Of a stretch of 64,000 nucleotides of DNA, positions 1 through 8,606 are shown piece after piece. Below the pieces are notes generated by a model that saw nothing but the letters and a program-made list of their open reading frames with translations, ran no database searches and was not told the origin of the DNA. Made by a program: the position numbers and the translations under genes. Positions within the stretch are counted from its first letter, which is position 1; every line of letters starts with the position of its first letter. This DNA comes from Anaerosalibacter sp. Marseille-P3206 (lineage in GTDB: Bacteria; Bacillota; Clostridia; Tissierellales; Sporanaerobacteraceae): assembly GCF_900155565.1 (NCBI RefSeq), contig NZ_FUHM01000002.1, forward strand, positions 1,302,001-1,366,000. The letters are read 5' to 3'.

Positions 1-286
1 TTCCAATCACTATATTGTACCTTTCCATTACAATATCTCCATATTCACGGATTTCAACTACACATTTCTTTGTGTCTATATCTATATTTTCAGCTTTTGT
101 TTCTAAAATAATAGCTGTTTTATTTGTATCAAATGGCAAATACCATCCATCTGGTTTTTTTGAATTCCCTGGAAATCCTAATTGATTTAGAGTAGTAATT
201 TGACCTACTCCTGATTGAGCTGTCTCACTATCAGTAAAATCTAAAATATCTCTAGCTTCGTCCCTAACTTGGTCTTCAGTTCTCAA
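1..286 (-). CDS. N-terminal part of a probable restriction/DNA-modification protein (cut by left edge)
   Basis: The frame is open from a TTG start at 286 to the left edge, about 95 residues. GGGAGG lies 8 bases upstream of the TTG, which decides the start. The visible protein contains PDGWYLPFD followed by AIILETKAE; a conserved acidic residue followed by E-x-K is the pattern of a PD-(D/E)XK nuclease-like fold, and I associate this N-terminus with large single-chain restriction-modification proteins. That family call is from memory, not from a search. It opens an island rich in other defence genes, which fits. The catalytic methylase part, if there is one, would lie outside the window, so the function stays provisional. 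Confidence 0.45.
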   Translation of the reverse strand, partial: MRTEDQVRDEARDILDFTDSETAQSGVGQITTLNQLGFPGNSKKPDGWYLPFDTNKTAIILETKAENIDIDTKKCVVEIREYGDIVMERYNIVIG

Positions 287-434
287 AACTTTTACCTCCC
301 TCTACTTTTATTATTTCTAATTTGTATTCCATAATATCTTCAAGTTTACAATCTAAAACAGAACACATCTTAGCCAATACATCTAAATCAATTGGCTTCA
401 CCTTATTATTGGTATAAGAATTTAATTGCGTTCT
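276..434 (-). pseudogene. Remnant of a Cro/CI-type helix-turn-helix regulator
   Basis: Reading the minus strand gives RTQLNSYTNNKVKPIDLD then VLAKMCSVLDCKLEDIMEY, the recognition-helix and C-terminal part of the small XRE regulators that normally start with a few more helices. An in-frame TAA at 435-437 removes the N-terminal half. The frame ends inside the start of the downstream gene (stop at 276-278), so the regulator originally overlapped or preceded it, as control genes often do beside restriction systems. It is probably non-functional. Confidence 0.5.
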
Positions 435-606
435 TTACAATTTTGCTTCTTTCTCTAATTTGTTTTCTGACTCTTTTTTAAATCCTTCTTTTATATCCAC
501 GCAAACTATTCCATATTTTTTATTTTTAATTGATTGTATTAATTTTAAATTTTCTATTTTTCAATCTATCAGTTTCTTCTAGCAAATTTTGCTTTTTATC
601 TTCCAC
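435..606 (-). pseudogene. Frameshifted N-terminal remnant, coiled-coil rich
   Basis: A GTG at 604-606 follows a perfect AGGAGG. The first frame is coiled-coil like (KKQNLLEETDRLK) and stops after about 26 codons. The next frame over continues with LIQSIKNKKYGIVCVDIKEG. Joined by one frameshift, the two pieces resemble the N-terminus of type III-style DNA methyltransferases, which begin with a coiled coil and a KKYGLVW-like segment. This is recognition from memory and low in certainty. The fragment then runs into the regulator remnant, so two old genes appear fused and broken here. Confidence 0.25.
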
Positions 607-716
607 TAATTAACCTCCTTTTAAAACTACTAATCTTAATATTATTACATTAAATAAAGCATTTAAATATTATTTAAATATCTTTCATATCTTTATTTAT
701 ATTATATAAACATCTT

Positions 717-1049
717 CTAACCTACCAATACCCCCTTACCTAATATCGTTATTTTCAATTGCCTTAATAATTTATTATCTATCTCTTTATTCATCTCAAC
801 TATTTTATAGCCTGCTTTTAGCATATTCCAATAATATTTTCTAGGTGGAATTTCAACACTATCAATAAACTTTATATAATCTTCTACCTTTTCATTAGTT
901 AGATTCTTGCTTAAATTATACGTCTTTTCTTTTAATTTTTTACCAACTCTATTCCCTTTCCATAGTATAATATTAATTCCTATAGCAGCTAAAATTATTA
1001 ATATACAACAAAACATAATACCAATATAAGATATCATTATAAATTCCAA
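717..1049 (-). CDS. Small membrane-anchored protein of unknown function
   Basis: 110 residues from a TTG start, with GGGGGG 6 bases upstream; an in-frame ATG four codons later is an alternative. Residues 5-30 form one strongly hydrophobic segment, followed by a basic stretch (KGNRVGKKLKEK) and a charged tail of about 75 residues. This suggests a single-span protein with a cytoplasmic C-terminal part. I recognise no family. It sits alone between decayed defence genes, and no partner gene is visible. Confidence 0.45.
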   Translation of the reverse strand: MEFIMISYIGIMFCCILIILAAIGINIILWKGNRVGKKLKEKTYNLSKNLTNEKVEDYIKFIDSVEIPPRKYYWNMLKAGYKIVEMNKEIDNKLLRQLKITILGKGVLVG

Positions 1050-1152
1050 GACGTTCCCCCCTTATACATATAATTTTTTATATCAATATATTAAATTATT
1101 TATAACGTCTCCCATCTCAATTTTAGATAAAATTAAAGTAAACACTAAATAT

Positions 1153-1774
1153 TTAAATTTCTTTATATAAATTATTGTATATCCTCTTATGGTTCTCTAT
1201 TTCTTTTATTAACAAATCAAATTCTTTTTCGCACTTGAATTTTAAATCATATCCTATACATTTATTATTTATTAAGAAGTATAAATGTTGTGTTGTACGT
1301 TTTGCAAAATTAATAAGTTCATAGAATTCTTGTATGCTTATTTTATGTTTTTCTCTTAATAATCCTTCATCATTTAAAAATTCTATATCAGTATGAGCAT
1401 AAAATTTATCACGCTAAGTTTTTAAGTTCTCTTTTAGAATTCCAATTTTTTCTCCTGCTAACTCTTTGTTTTTTTCCTTTAGATATTTCTTAATCAATTC
1501 TAAATCAACTACATTTTCATCAACCTCTTTATATGTTTTTTTATCTAAAATATGCATAATACTGACACCATTACTATTTTTATCATATATTTTTGATATA
1601 AGAACAATAAAAGCATCCGTTATTGCTCTATTAATATTAACAAAAAGTTCAGGATAATTCTCTAAGTTATCTAAATTTTCCTCTATTTTAATCAAAATAG
1701 CCAAATATGATTCCGCCCAAAAAACAATTATTTATAATATTAACTAGTTTTTCATTAAAAGATTTATTGCTCAC
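1153..1774 (-). pseudogene. Broken HEPN/AbiU2-like abortive infection protein
   Basis: A GTG start at 1774 has GGGAG upstream. The reading passes through three frames: an N-terminal piece ending at about 1688; a 96-residue middle piece (1414-1704) with ITDAFIVLISKIYDK; and a C-terminal piece beginning RDKFYAHTD and ending at 1153. The R-x4-6-H pattern in RDKFYAH is the hallmark of HEPN nucleases, and the order of segments matches the AbiU2-type HEPN family. Two frameshifts interrupt it, one near 1690 and one near 1412. Either the gene is dead, or one of the shifts is a sequencing error. Without an intact frame no active product is expected. Confidence 0.55.
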
Positions 1775-1991
1775 ATAAATACACTCCCTATAATTATTAG
1801 GTATTGTCAAAAATATTAATATACATCTCTGACAATCCTTGATTTTCAAACATTTATCTTAATAAAAATATTTACCCCCTAAAGAGAGCTAAATATTTTT
1901 TGTTTTTATATACAAAAATGGATGACAAATATCCATTCATTAGTTATAATATCGTCGTCAAACAAATCTAACTAGAAAGGAATTGTCATCC

Positions 1992-3407
1992 ATGTTCGAT
2001 ATTATAACTTATTTACTATACTTTATTCAAGTCCAAAATAACATTATTTTATATCTTCTATTTTGTTTAGGTGCTATTAAAGCTTCGAAGCTACCTGATG
2101 AACCCATTGATAAGCCTTATCGTAAACTGAAAGTCGACGAAATGCCTATCTTTGATAAGGTTAAGAAATATGATCACAAAGTTCTTTTAAAGAATTATTT
2201 GTTGGATAAAGGAAAAGAGCTTAAACCTGTTAACTCTAAAGTTCCTGTTCCTGAATCTATTTCTTGTCCTTGTTGTGGTGCTCCTCACATTTACATATAC
2301 GATAACAACGGTGGCAGAGGCCAATTTAAATGCAAGGTTTGTGAATCAACTTTTAGCCGAAAAAATCAATTTTCCAAGTCTGTTATTTTAAGATGTCCTC
2401 ATTGTAACAAGGCTCTTGAGCCTATTAAGGATCGTAAATTCTTTATTATCTACAAGTGTAAAAACAATGAGTGCTCTTTTTATCTTAAAAACAAAAATTC
2501 TTTATCTAAAGAACAAAAGGAGCTGTTTGAGATTAAGCCTCATTCTTTTAAAATGCATTATATTTACAGAGCTTTTAATATTAACTTTAAGCCTTTATCT
2601 AGAACTTCTCCTGTTAAAGGTTCTGTTTCTTTGCCAAGGATTTATGCTTCCAATCATGTTTTAGGTCTTGTTTTAACTTATTATGTTAATTATGGCCTAA
2701 GTGCTAGAAAGACTGCTGCTATCATGAAAGATATTCATCAGGTTGATATTTCTCATCAAACTGTTCTTAATTATGCTAACACTGTAAGTGTTATTACTAA
2801 GCCATTTGTTGACAATTACCCTTATGAGCTATCTGACTCTATTTGTGGTGATGAAACTTATATTAGGGTTAATGGTAAATGGCATTATATCTTCTTTTTC
2901 TTTGATGCTGTTAAGAAGATTATTTTGTCTTACCATGTTTCTCCTAATCGTGACACTCCTTCAGCTATTATTGCTTTAGATGATGTTTTGTCTAAATTTA
3001 AGGAAATTCCAAAGAATCTTAATATCATTGTTGATGGTAATCCTATTTACCTTCTTGCTCAACATTTTTTTGCCCAACATGATATATTTTTTGATGTTTC
3101 ACAGGTCATTGGTCTTACTAATGATGATCCTGTTTCAAAAGAATTTAGACCACTTAAGCAAGTTATCGAACGTCTTAATCGCACTTTTAAAGGCAATTAC
3201 AAATCCTCTCATGGATTTGGTGCCCAGCATGGTTCTGTTACTTTTGTTACATTGTTTGCTGTTTATTTCAACTTTTTAAGACCTCATGCTTCATTGGAAG
3301 CTAGTGTACCTGTTGTTATTCCTGAACTTGAGGATTTACCCAATATGCCTGCAAGATGGATTAAATTAATACAACTGTCTGAAGAATACATATCTTCTTG
3401 TGCTTAA
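1992..3407 (+). CDS. IS6/IS240-like DDE transposase with N-terminal zinc ribbons
   Basis: 471 residues from the ATG at 1992; a TTG nine bases earlier would sit on top of the ribosome site. An N-terminal hydrophobic stretch is followed by two zinc-ribbon-like modules (CPCC...CKVC and CPHC...CKNNEC). Next comes a helix-turn-helix region (LSARKTAAIMKDI) and a DDE catalytic core with GDETYIRVNGKW, IIVDGNP and an E in VIERLNR. The core resembles IS240-type transposases, while the zinc ribbons and 471-residue length are larger than classic IS6 enzymes. Terminal repeats could not be fixed with certainty; weakly similar ends lie near 1803 and 3592. The frame is intact, so the element may be active. 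Confidence 0.75.
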   Translation: MFDIITYLLYFIQVQNNIILYLLFCLGAIKASKLPDEPIDKPYRKLKVDEMPIFDKVKKYDHKVLLKNYLLDKGKELKPVNSKVPVPESISCPCCGAPHIYIYDNNGGRGQFKCKVCESTFSRKNQFSKSVILRCPHCNKALEPIKDRKFFIIYKCKNNECSFYLKNKNSLSKEQKELFEIKPHSFKMHYIYRAFNINFKPLSRTSPVKGSVSLPRIYASNHVLGLVLTYYVNYGLSARKTAAIMKDIHQVDISHQTVLNYANTVSVITKPFVDNYPYELSDSICGDETYIRVNGKWHYIFFFFDAVKKIILSYHVSPNRDTPSAIIALDDVLSKFKEIPKNLNIIVDGNPIYLLAQHFFAQHDIFFDVSQVIGLTNDDPVSKEFRPLKQVIERLNRTFKGNYKSSHGFGAQHGSVTFVTLFAVYFNFLRPHASLEASVPVVIPELEDLPNMPARWIKLIQLSEEYISSCA

Positions 3408-3459
3408 AGTCTTGTTTTTAGATTCTTTGAGCCCAGCAGCACTAGCCACCGTAGGCTTG

Positions 3460-3587
3460 CCCTTGACAAAAATATTTAAGAAAATGCTATAATGAACATT
3501 TCAAGGGCTTATTTGCGTTGTCTTGTTTTTGAGTTCCCCTCGCCCTTGTTAGTTTTAACTAAGCATTTTCTTATTTTTTGTCAAGGG
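3460..3587. repeat. Long interrupted inverted repeat after the transposase, with a promoter-like left arm
   Basis: The left arm (3460-3488, starting CCCTTGACAAAAA) and right arm (3562-3587, ending TTTTTTGTCAAGGG) are near-perfect complements over about 26 bases, separated by about 73 bases. The left arm carries TTGACA (3463-3468) and, 19 bases on, TATAAT (3488-3493), a plausible rightward promoter. It probably belongs to the IS right end. Confidence 0.6.
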
Positions 3588-3763
3588 TGGCGGGAGATCC
3601 CACTCAAAATTTAATTGAAAAGTATTATTTTTGACTTTTATTTTTTCATAAAACTTTTTACATTACCAATTATTATCTAACATCAAGATATATTATATAT
3701 TTACATTTATTATATTAGATACAATTAATATTTCAAAGGTTAACTTGAATTATTGCCAATAAT

Positions 3764-4050
3764 CTAAGTTAAAGGATCCTTTGTAGAATTAGCTACTCCT
3801 CTATTTGTATTTATGCTTTTGGATATGTTTTGAATAAAGATTTCACTATCTATAGAAGTGAAGTTTATAGAACAAATTGTTCCAGAATATTGGTTGTTTA
3901 TGACAACTAACCAGACTCTAAGTCTTAAGGATATTTTACTATTCTGTAAACTTTTCCTATGTTTTCTCCTAAGACTATATTGTTACTTTTTATTTCTAAT
4001 CCCATTGGGGATATTATGTTTAATAGGGTATTGTTGATTTGGGGTTTATT
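3764..4050 (-). pseudogene. Relic resembling the N-terminus of a VirB4-type conjugation ATPase
   Basis: The minus strand reads NTLLNIISPMGLEIKSN then NIVLGENIGKVYRIVKYP. After one frameshift it continues with GTICSINFTSIDSEIF, SKSINTNRGVANSTKDP and a stop at 3764. I recognise this as similar to the N-terminal domain of VirB4/TraE-type proteins of Gram-positive conjugative elements (a pattern of the type SPMGIEF...GENLAKVYGIVKYP). The identification is from memory. No start, Walker motifs or neighbouring conjugation genes remain, so it is a fragment. It indicates that an integrative or conjugative element once occupied this spot. Confidence 0.4.
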
Positions 4051-4051
4051 G

Positions 4052-4102
4052 AAATAAAAAAGAGCATTAGCCTTAGATTTGGTAACTAAGGTTTAGCTCT
4101 TA
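4052..4102 (-). terminator. Intrinsic terminator of the helicase/nuclease operon
   Basis: On the minus strand AAGAGCTAAACCTTAG pairs with CTAAGGCTAATGCTCTT across a 9-base loop and is followed by TTTTTTATTT. It lies about 80 bases after the helicase stop. Confidence 0.7.
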
Positions 4103-4182
4103 GCTTGTTAAAAATAAAATTTTTTATTTAAACTCCACTCCCTAGGATTATCATTAATTAATATTAATTTTTCAAATAATAT

Positions 4183-6243
4183 TTATTTTGTTTTTAAAGA
4201 ATATACTTTACCAAATATCTCCTCAATTTCATCTTTAAAAGTGCTTACATCATCAAGATATAAAATACTTAAATTATTAATAGCCCTAGAACAAGATACA
4301 TATAAAAGATTTTTTATCTGTTCAAATTTATTCTTATCTTTCCCAATTAATAACTGTGATTTCATGTAGTTCTGAAAAAAGAAATTAAAATAGTTTGTAC
4401 TTTTGCCAAATGCGTTCTCCATAATAATAATTACATTATTAAACTCCAACCCCTTTGTTCCATGATATGTATGGTAAATTACTTCCCCTTCCTGCTTATT
4501 CAATATATACGTATACCATAAATTATATTCATACATTCTGATATCTAGTAATTTTTGTATTACTGCATTTGCTTCACCTATATCATCATCCAAAAGAGAT
4601 GGGAATAATTTTTCAAGAAGATAATTTTTAAACATTTCATACGAAACATTCTCAAAATCAAATAACTGCCCTATTACTATTTTGTATTTATCTTTAATAT
4701 CTTGTGAGTAAGTTGCCAATATTGATTCTACATATTGCCCTAATGTATTTCCATTATTTTGTCTTAACAATCCAATTATCTTTCTTAGTTCCAACAAATT
4801 CATCTTATCGTGTAAACTTTTAGGTATAATTTCTGAAATTGTAACTTGCCCATAATCAATATTATTTTTAAATCTAATTATCTTAAACAACAAAAGTGGA
4901 ATTTCACCAAGTTTGGATAAGTCATTACTTAGAAGTTCAGTATTAAGTAGCTCATAATTAATTCCAGAATATTTTTTTGTTTCCTTAAAGACATTATATA
5001 TGTTATAAAAACCACTATACTTAGCTACAGTCTCATTAGTTAAAACTAAACAATGCAGTTGATTCTTCGAACTCACATTCCATTCATCTATATGATTATT
5101 TATAAATCTTTCGATATTAATTGACCCTCCTGAATAAAATTTTACACTGCCCCCTACACAATCACTATATATTGATATTTGCTTAATTTCATCATTTCGA
5201 ATTTTGTTAATAACATCAATTACTTCTTTTCTAGATCTTCTATTAAATTCTTTATATACCGGCTTTAGATTTGAATGAATCTGAAATATTTTTCCTCCTA
5301 CGCCATCGCTATAGATATTCTGTGCAATATCACCAAAATATCCAATAAAGATATTATGATGAATTTTTATCGCGTAATTTTGCAAATAATTCATTATTTC
5401 AACTACCTTAATGTTGGTATCCTGATATTCATCAATAAAAATATATGGATATTTATCAATTATTATCTGCTTTAATAAGTCATATTTTTCTACCATTTTT
5501 AGACCATATTCTAATAGAGTATCATGACTTATTCGCATCTTATGAAGTTGATCTCTATTGTAGGTTGAATTATATTCTACATATCTATATCCTTCTTTAT
5601 TCAAAGCCATATTTTCATAGCAATTAGAATAATTATCTATTTTATAGATAGTATTTACTGTTTTTTTGAAATAATTAATATTCCTTAATAAATCATAGTA
5701 ATCATTTAGTAAAATTTTAAATACATCTCTAAAATCCGCTGCATTTTTATCATAATTTTGATAAAATAATTGTTTGTTTTCCAACATGATATTTTTAAAC
5801 TGTTCTTTTTTGTCATCACTTAATTCTCGAAATCTCTCATATTCCTTCTTACTATCTATGTCTTGTTTCAACTTACCGATTTCTTCCACTATTTTATCTT
5901 TATGAATTTCAACTAGTTGACTTTTATAGTCTTTAATAATTTCCCAAATTCTTTCGTGTATTGTAGAAACTAATACCATGTCTGTTTTCCCAAGCCTCGT
6001 TTTCACCTCTTCAGTTGCAACATTTGTATAGGTAATGCAAATAACCTTTTGATTGTGTCTTTTTAAATTATTCCCATATTTTTTTATTACATGCCTTAAA
6101 CTTTCTATTAGAGAGTATGTTTTACCAGAACCAGCGCCTGAATTAAAAATAATACTTTCTTTTTTATCTATACAGTCATATATAGTTTTTAATATTTTTT
6201 CTTCCTTTTCTTTATTTGATTGAGATATAATCGTTAAACTCAT
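4183..6243 (-). CDS. UvrD-family (superfamily 1) helicase of a Gabija-like defence pair
   Basis: 686 residues with the full SF1 motif set: Walker A GAGSGKT (36-42), motif Ia CITYTNVATEE (69-79), Walker B DEYQDT (271-276), motif III GDIAQNIY (304-311), NRRSR (motif IV), HGTKGLEF (594-601) and LLYVSCSRA (646-654). The start is two bases after the stop of the OLD-type nuclease gene, so the two are almost certainly co-transcribed and translationally coupled. An OLD nuclease followed by a UvrD helicase is the arrangement of class 2 OLD systems such as Gabija (GajA/GajB). This helicase is clearly longer than the roughly 500 residues usual for GajB, because of insertions between motifs Ia and II and before motif V. 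Phage or plasmid defence is inferred from the architecture. An intrinsic terminator follows. Confidence 0.8.
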   Translation of the reverse strand: MSLTIISQSNKEKEEKILKTIYDCIDKKESIIFNSGAGSGKTYSLIESLRHVIKKYGNNLKRHNQKVICITYTNVATEEVKTRLGKTDMVLVSTIHERIWEIIKDYKSQLVEIHKDKIVEEIGKLKQDIDSKKEYERFRELSDDKKEQFKNIMLENKQLFYQNYDKNAADFRDVFKILLNDYYDLLRNINYFKKTVNTIYKIDNYSNCYENMALNKEGYRYVEYNSTYNRDQLHKMRISHDTLLEYGLKMVEKYDLLKQIIIDKYPYIFIDEYQDTNIKVVEIMNYLQNYAIKIHHNIFIGYFGDIAQNIYSDGVGGKIFQIHSNLKPVYKEFNRRSRKEVIDVINKIRNDEIKQISIYSDCVGGSVKFYSGGSINIERFINNHIDEWNVSSKNQLHCLVLTNETVAKYSGFYNIYNVFKETKKYSGINYELLNTELLSNDLSKLGEIPLLLFKIIRFKNNIDYGQVTISEIIPKSLHDKMNLLELRKIIGLLRQNNGNTLGQYVESILATYSQDIKDKYKIVIGQLFDFENVSYEMFKNYLLEKLFPSLLDDDIGEANAVIQKLLDIRMYEYNLWYTYILNKQEGEVIYHTYHGTKGLEFNNVIIIMENAFGKSTNYFNFFFQNYMKSQLLIGKDKNKFEQIKNLLYVSCSRAINNLSILYLDDVSTFKDEIEEIFGKVYSLKTK

Positions 6244-6245
6244 TA

Positions 6246-8288
6246 TTAATCTCCTCCTCTCAACCTATTAGCTAACCATAAAAGTCCATCTTCAATATAT
6301 CGTGGTAAAGAAGGAATTGCTATATCTTCGCCTTGAGTTATAAGCTTATAAAGTAAAATATTAGCAAAATTACTTTTGTCTTTAGATAGTTTTACTTGAA
6401 GTTTATATGAATTTTCTTTTATCTTTGAAAAACGCCTTTCATCTTTAATAATATTCTTGTAAATATTAGGTTTTACCTTAATTATAGTACTATTTAAAAG
6501 AACATTTTTATAGTTCGTTAATATAAAAGCTTCTTCAAAGCTTGTTGCATAATATTCTTCAATCTTGCCTTGATAAACAATGCATAGGTTGTCTATTTTC
6601 ATGCTTTTAGGTATATTATCTAATTTATTTGAACCATTATTATACTTCTCAATTGTCTTGTTTGTTGTCAATCTATTTTTTAAGGTAGTTATTTGTTTAA
6701 AGGTCTCTTTTTCTTCATCAAGTCGTTTTATATCTAAATCAGTTATTATAAGGGTTGGAACATTCAATAATTTTATTAGTTCATGATAAACAAGGCCATG
6801 AGCACCATCAATGTTGAAAATAGATATATAATATTTATTAAGTTTATTATCCCTATCAATATAATATTTAAGAAGTGTCTCTTCTGTTATACCTTCAACA
6901 ATAATAATTGCATCTGAAAAAAATAACTCAGAGACTTTATACTTAATATGTTTCTTGAGAAATTTTAAATCGTTCTCTCGCTTATAGTTATTATCTGTAG
7001 TATTTTTAGATATAACTACGTCATCATATAAATTTACTACATGAGTATTATTATGTTTCATAGTTACATAATTTATATTATTAAAAGTATTTCCACTATG
7101 AATTTTGCTGTTTAGAATATGGGATGAATGAGTAGTGATTATTAATTGACTATTAACATTTTTATTCCTACTTTCCAAAAGAGAAGATATTGCTTCATTG
7201 ATATTCTTTATAAATAACTCCTGCATCTGTGGATGCATAAATGTTTCGGGCTCTTCGATAGAGATTAAATTTACTTTGCTATTAAAAGAGTCTTCTGGAT
7301 ACTTCTCCATATAATCAATTAAATCAGCTATTATCATCATTAAGTTCGTATACCCTAACCCGAATTGATCTTCTGGTATATTAATATTTTGTTCAACATA
7401 CTCATACTTGATTAAATTATTCATTAATCTTTTAAAAGTTATATCAGCACTTAAAAGTACCTTAAGTTTATCATTTGATTCAATTTTACTTAAAGACTCA
7501 TTTAGTTCATTAGTATGCCTTTGTTCAATTAATTTAGTGAGATCAACATTAATATCAACAATTTTAGAATCTAAGTCCAACTCATCCTTAGCAAATAATA
7601 ATTTATATCTATACTCTATTATTCTGCTAAAAACTTTTGATAGACATTTTTCATTTGCAATATTATTCGCTTTAATTGATTTCAACTCAATTAAATTATT
7701 AATATTAAATCTATTTACAATATCGCCATTTGAATTATAGTAATTTAATTTGAATCTCGAATCATCTATTAATTGTAAAAATCTATCAAACTTTATTCTT
7801 TCAGGATAACTTTTATATTTCTCCAAAAGTTGCTTTACATCTCTATTAAAAATTTCTTCGTTTTCTAATTCAAATCTCGCAAGTATTTCAACTTCGGATT
7901 TTTTAACATCATCCAAAACCATAAAAGGTACAAGATTAGTAACTAGATCAGTACTATTTTCTTCAATTCCTATACAAATTATAAATTGAAGATACGGTGT
8001 TTCAATTTTTTCTACAAATCTTCCATATTGATTAAATAAATCTTTTAAATAGAGAAAATTAAAATCATTTGCTTTAAAACAATTATCATTTATTAGTTTA
8101 TTCAATGCATTAATAATCGTTGTTTTGCCAGAATTATTTTTACCAACTATTAATGTCGTTGTCGGAGCAACATTTATTTCCTTTCCTTCTCTTTGTTCCC
8201 TATAACTTTTAGCATCTACAAATTCTACTTTGTTATTTTTTTGTCCGAATTTCCTAAAATTAGTAATTTCAATACTCTTAAGATACAT
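6246..8288 (-). CDS. OLD-family ATPase/TOPRIM nuclease of a Gabija-like defence pair
   Basis: 680 residues, ATG with GGGGGGAGG just upstream. The N-terminal ABC/SMC-like ATPase shows Walker A GKNNSGKT (49-56), a degenerate signature region near 308-318, Walker B LISIEEPE (341-348) and the switch histidine in THSSH. The C-terminal half is a TOPRIM nuclease: IIIVEGITEE with the metal-binding glutamate at 465, FNIDGAHG (491-498) and the TDLD acidic pair (516-519). This is the OLD nuclease layout. It is longer than typical GajA (about 580 residues), the extra length lying between Walker A and B. It forms a two-gene operon with the helicase gene. The known family role is sensing and cutting invading DNA, but activity here is inferred. 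Confidence 0.8.
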   Translation of the reverse strand: MYLKSIEITNFRKFGQKNNKVEFVDAKSYREQREGKEINVAPTTTLIVGKNNSGKTTIINALNKLINDNCFKANDFNFLYLKDLFNQYGRFVEKIETPYLQFIICIGIEENSTDLVTNLVPFMVLDDVKKSEVEILARFELENEEIFNRDVKQLLEKYKSYPERIKFDRFLQLIDDSRFKLNYYNSNGDIVNRFNINNLIELKSIKANNIANEKCLSKVFSRIIEYRYKLLFAKDELDLDSKIVDINVDLTKLIEQRHTNELNESLSKIESNDKLKVLLSADITFKRLMNNLIKYEYVEQNINIPEDQFGLGYTNLMMIIADLIDYMEKYPEDSFNSKVNLISIEEPETFMHPQMQELFIKNINEAISSLLESRNKNVNSQLIITTHSSHILNSKIHSGNTFNNINYVTMKHNNTHVVNLYDDVVISKNTTDNNYKRENDLKFLKKHIKYKVSELFFSDAIIIVEGITEETLLKYYIDRDNKLNKYYISIFNIDGAHGLVYHELIKLLNVPTLIITDLDIKRLDEEKETFKQITTLKNRLTTNKTIEKYNNGSNKLDNIPKSMKIDNLCIVYQGKIEEYYATSFEEAFILTNYKNVLLNSTIIKVKPNIYKNIIKDERRFSKIKENSYKLQVKLSKDKSNFANILLYKLITQGEDIAIPSLPRYIEDGLLWLANRLRGGD

Positions 8289-8565
8289 AAACCTCCCCCC
8301 GTTTTTTAAATCTTTAAAATTGATTATTCATACATTTCCTCATTAAGTGTATAAATAAAATTAGGATTGTAAAATATAAATATCTATAAAACTTACATAT
8401 CATTATATATAGATTCCACATAACTTCCAAAATCCCTTCTTTTTTGCTTAATATTTACAAAATTAGCATATAACTAAAGTCAATTACATCCTCATTATTT
8501 CTCCCTAAATCCAATTCCTTGTTTAATTCAAGCATAGAAATTAACAAAATAATAACACATTCTTA

Positions 8566-8593
8566 ACCTTGTAAGCATAGACTAGAACAAGGT
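8566..8593. promoter_or_regulatory. Inverted repeat in the leader of the subtilisin-like gene
   Basis: ACCTTGT (8566-8572) and ACAAGGT (8587-8593) form a 7-bp stem with a 14-base loop, immediately before and partly overlapping the AGGTGAT ribosome site. It could be an operator or a weak translational control hairpin. The rest of the gap from 8289 to 8606 is AT-rich and shows no gene. Confidence 0.35.
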
Positions 8594-8606
8594 AGGTGAT
8601 ATTATT

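Noticed and set aside
1803-3592. Exact ends of the IS6-like element
   Set aside because: Weakly similar ends (TTGTCAAAAATATTAA and the complement of TTATTTTTTGTCAAGGG) were noticed, but no target duplication supports them, so no mobile-element boundaries are given.
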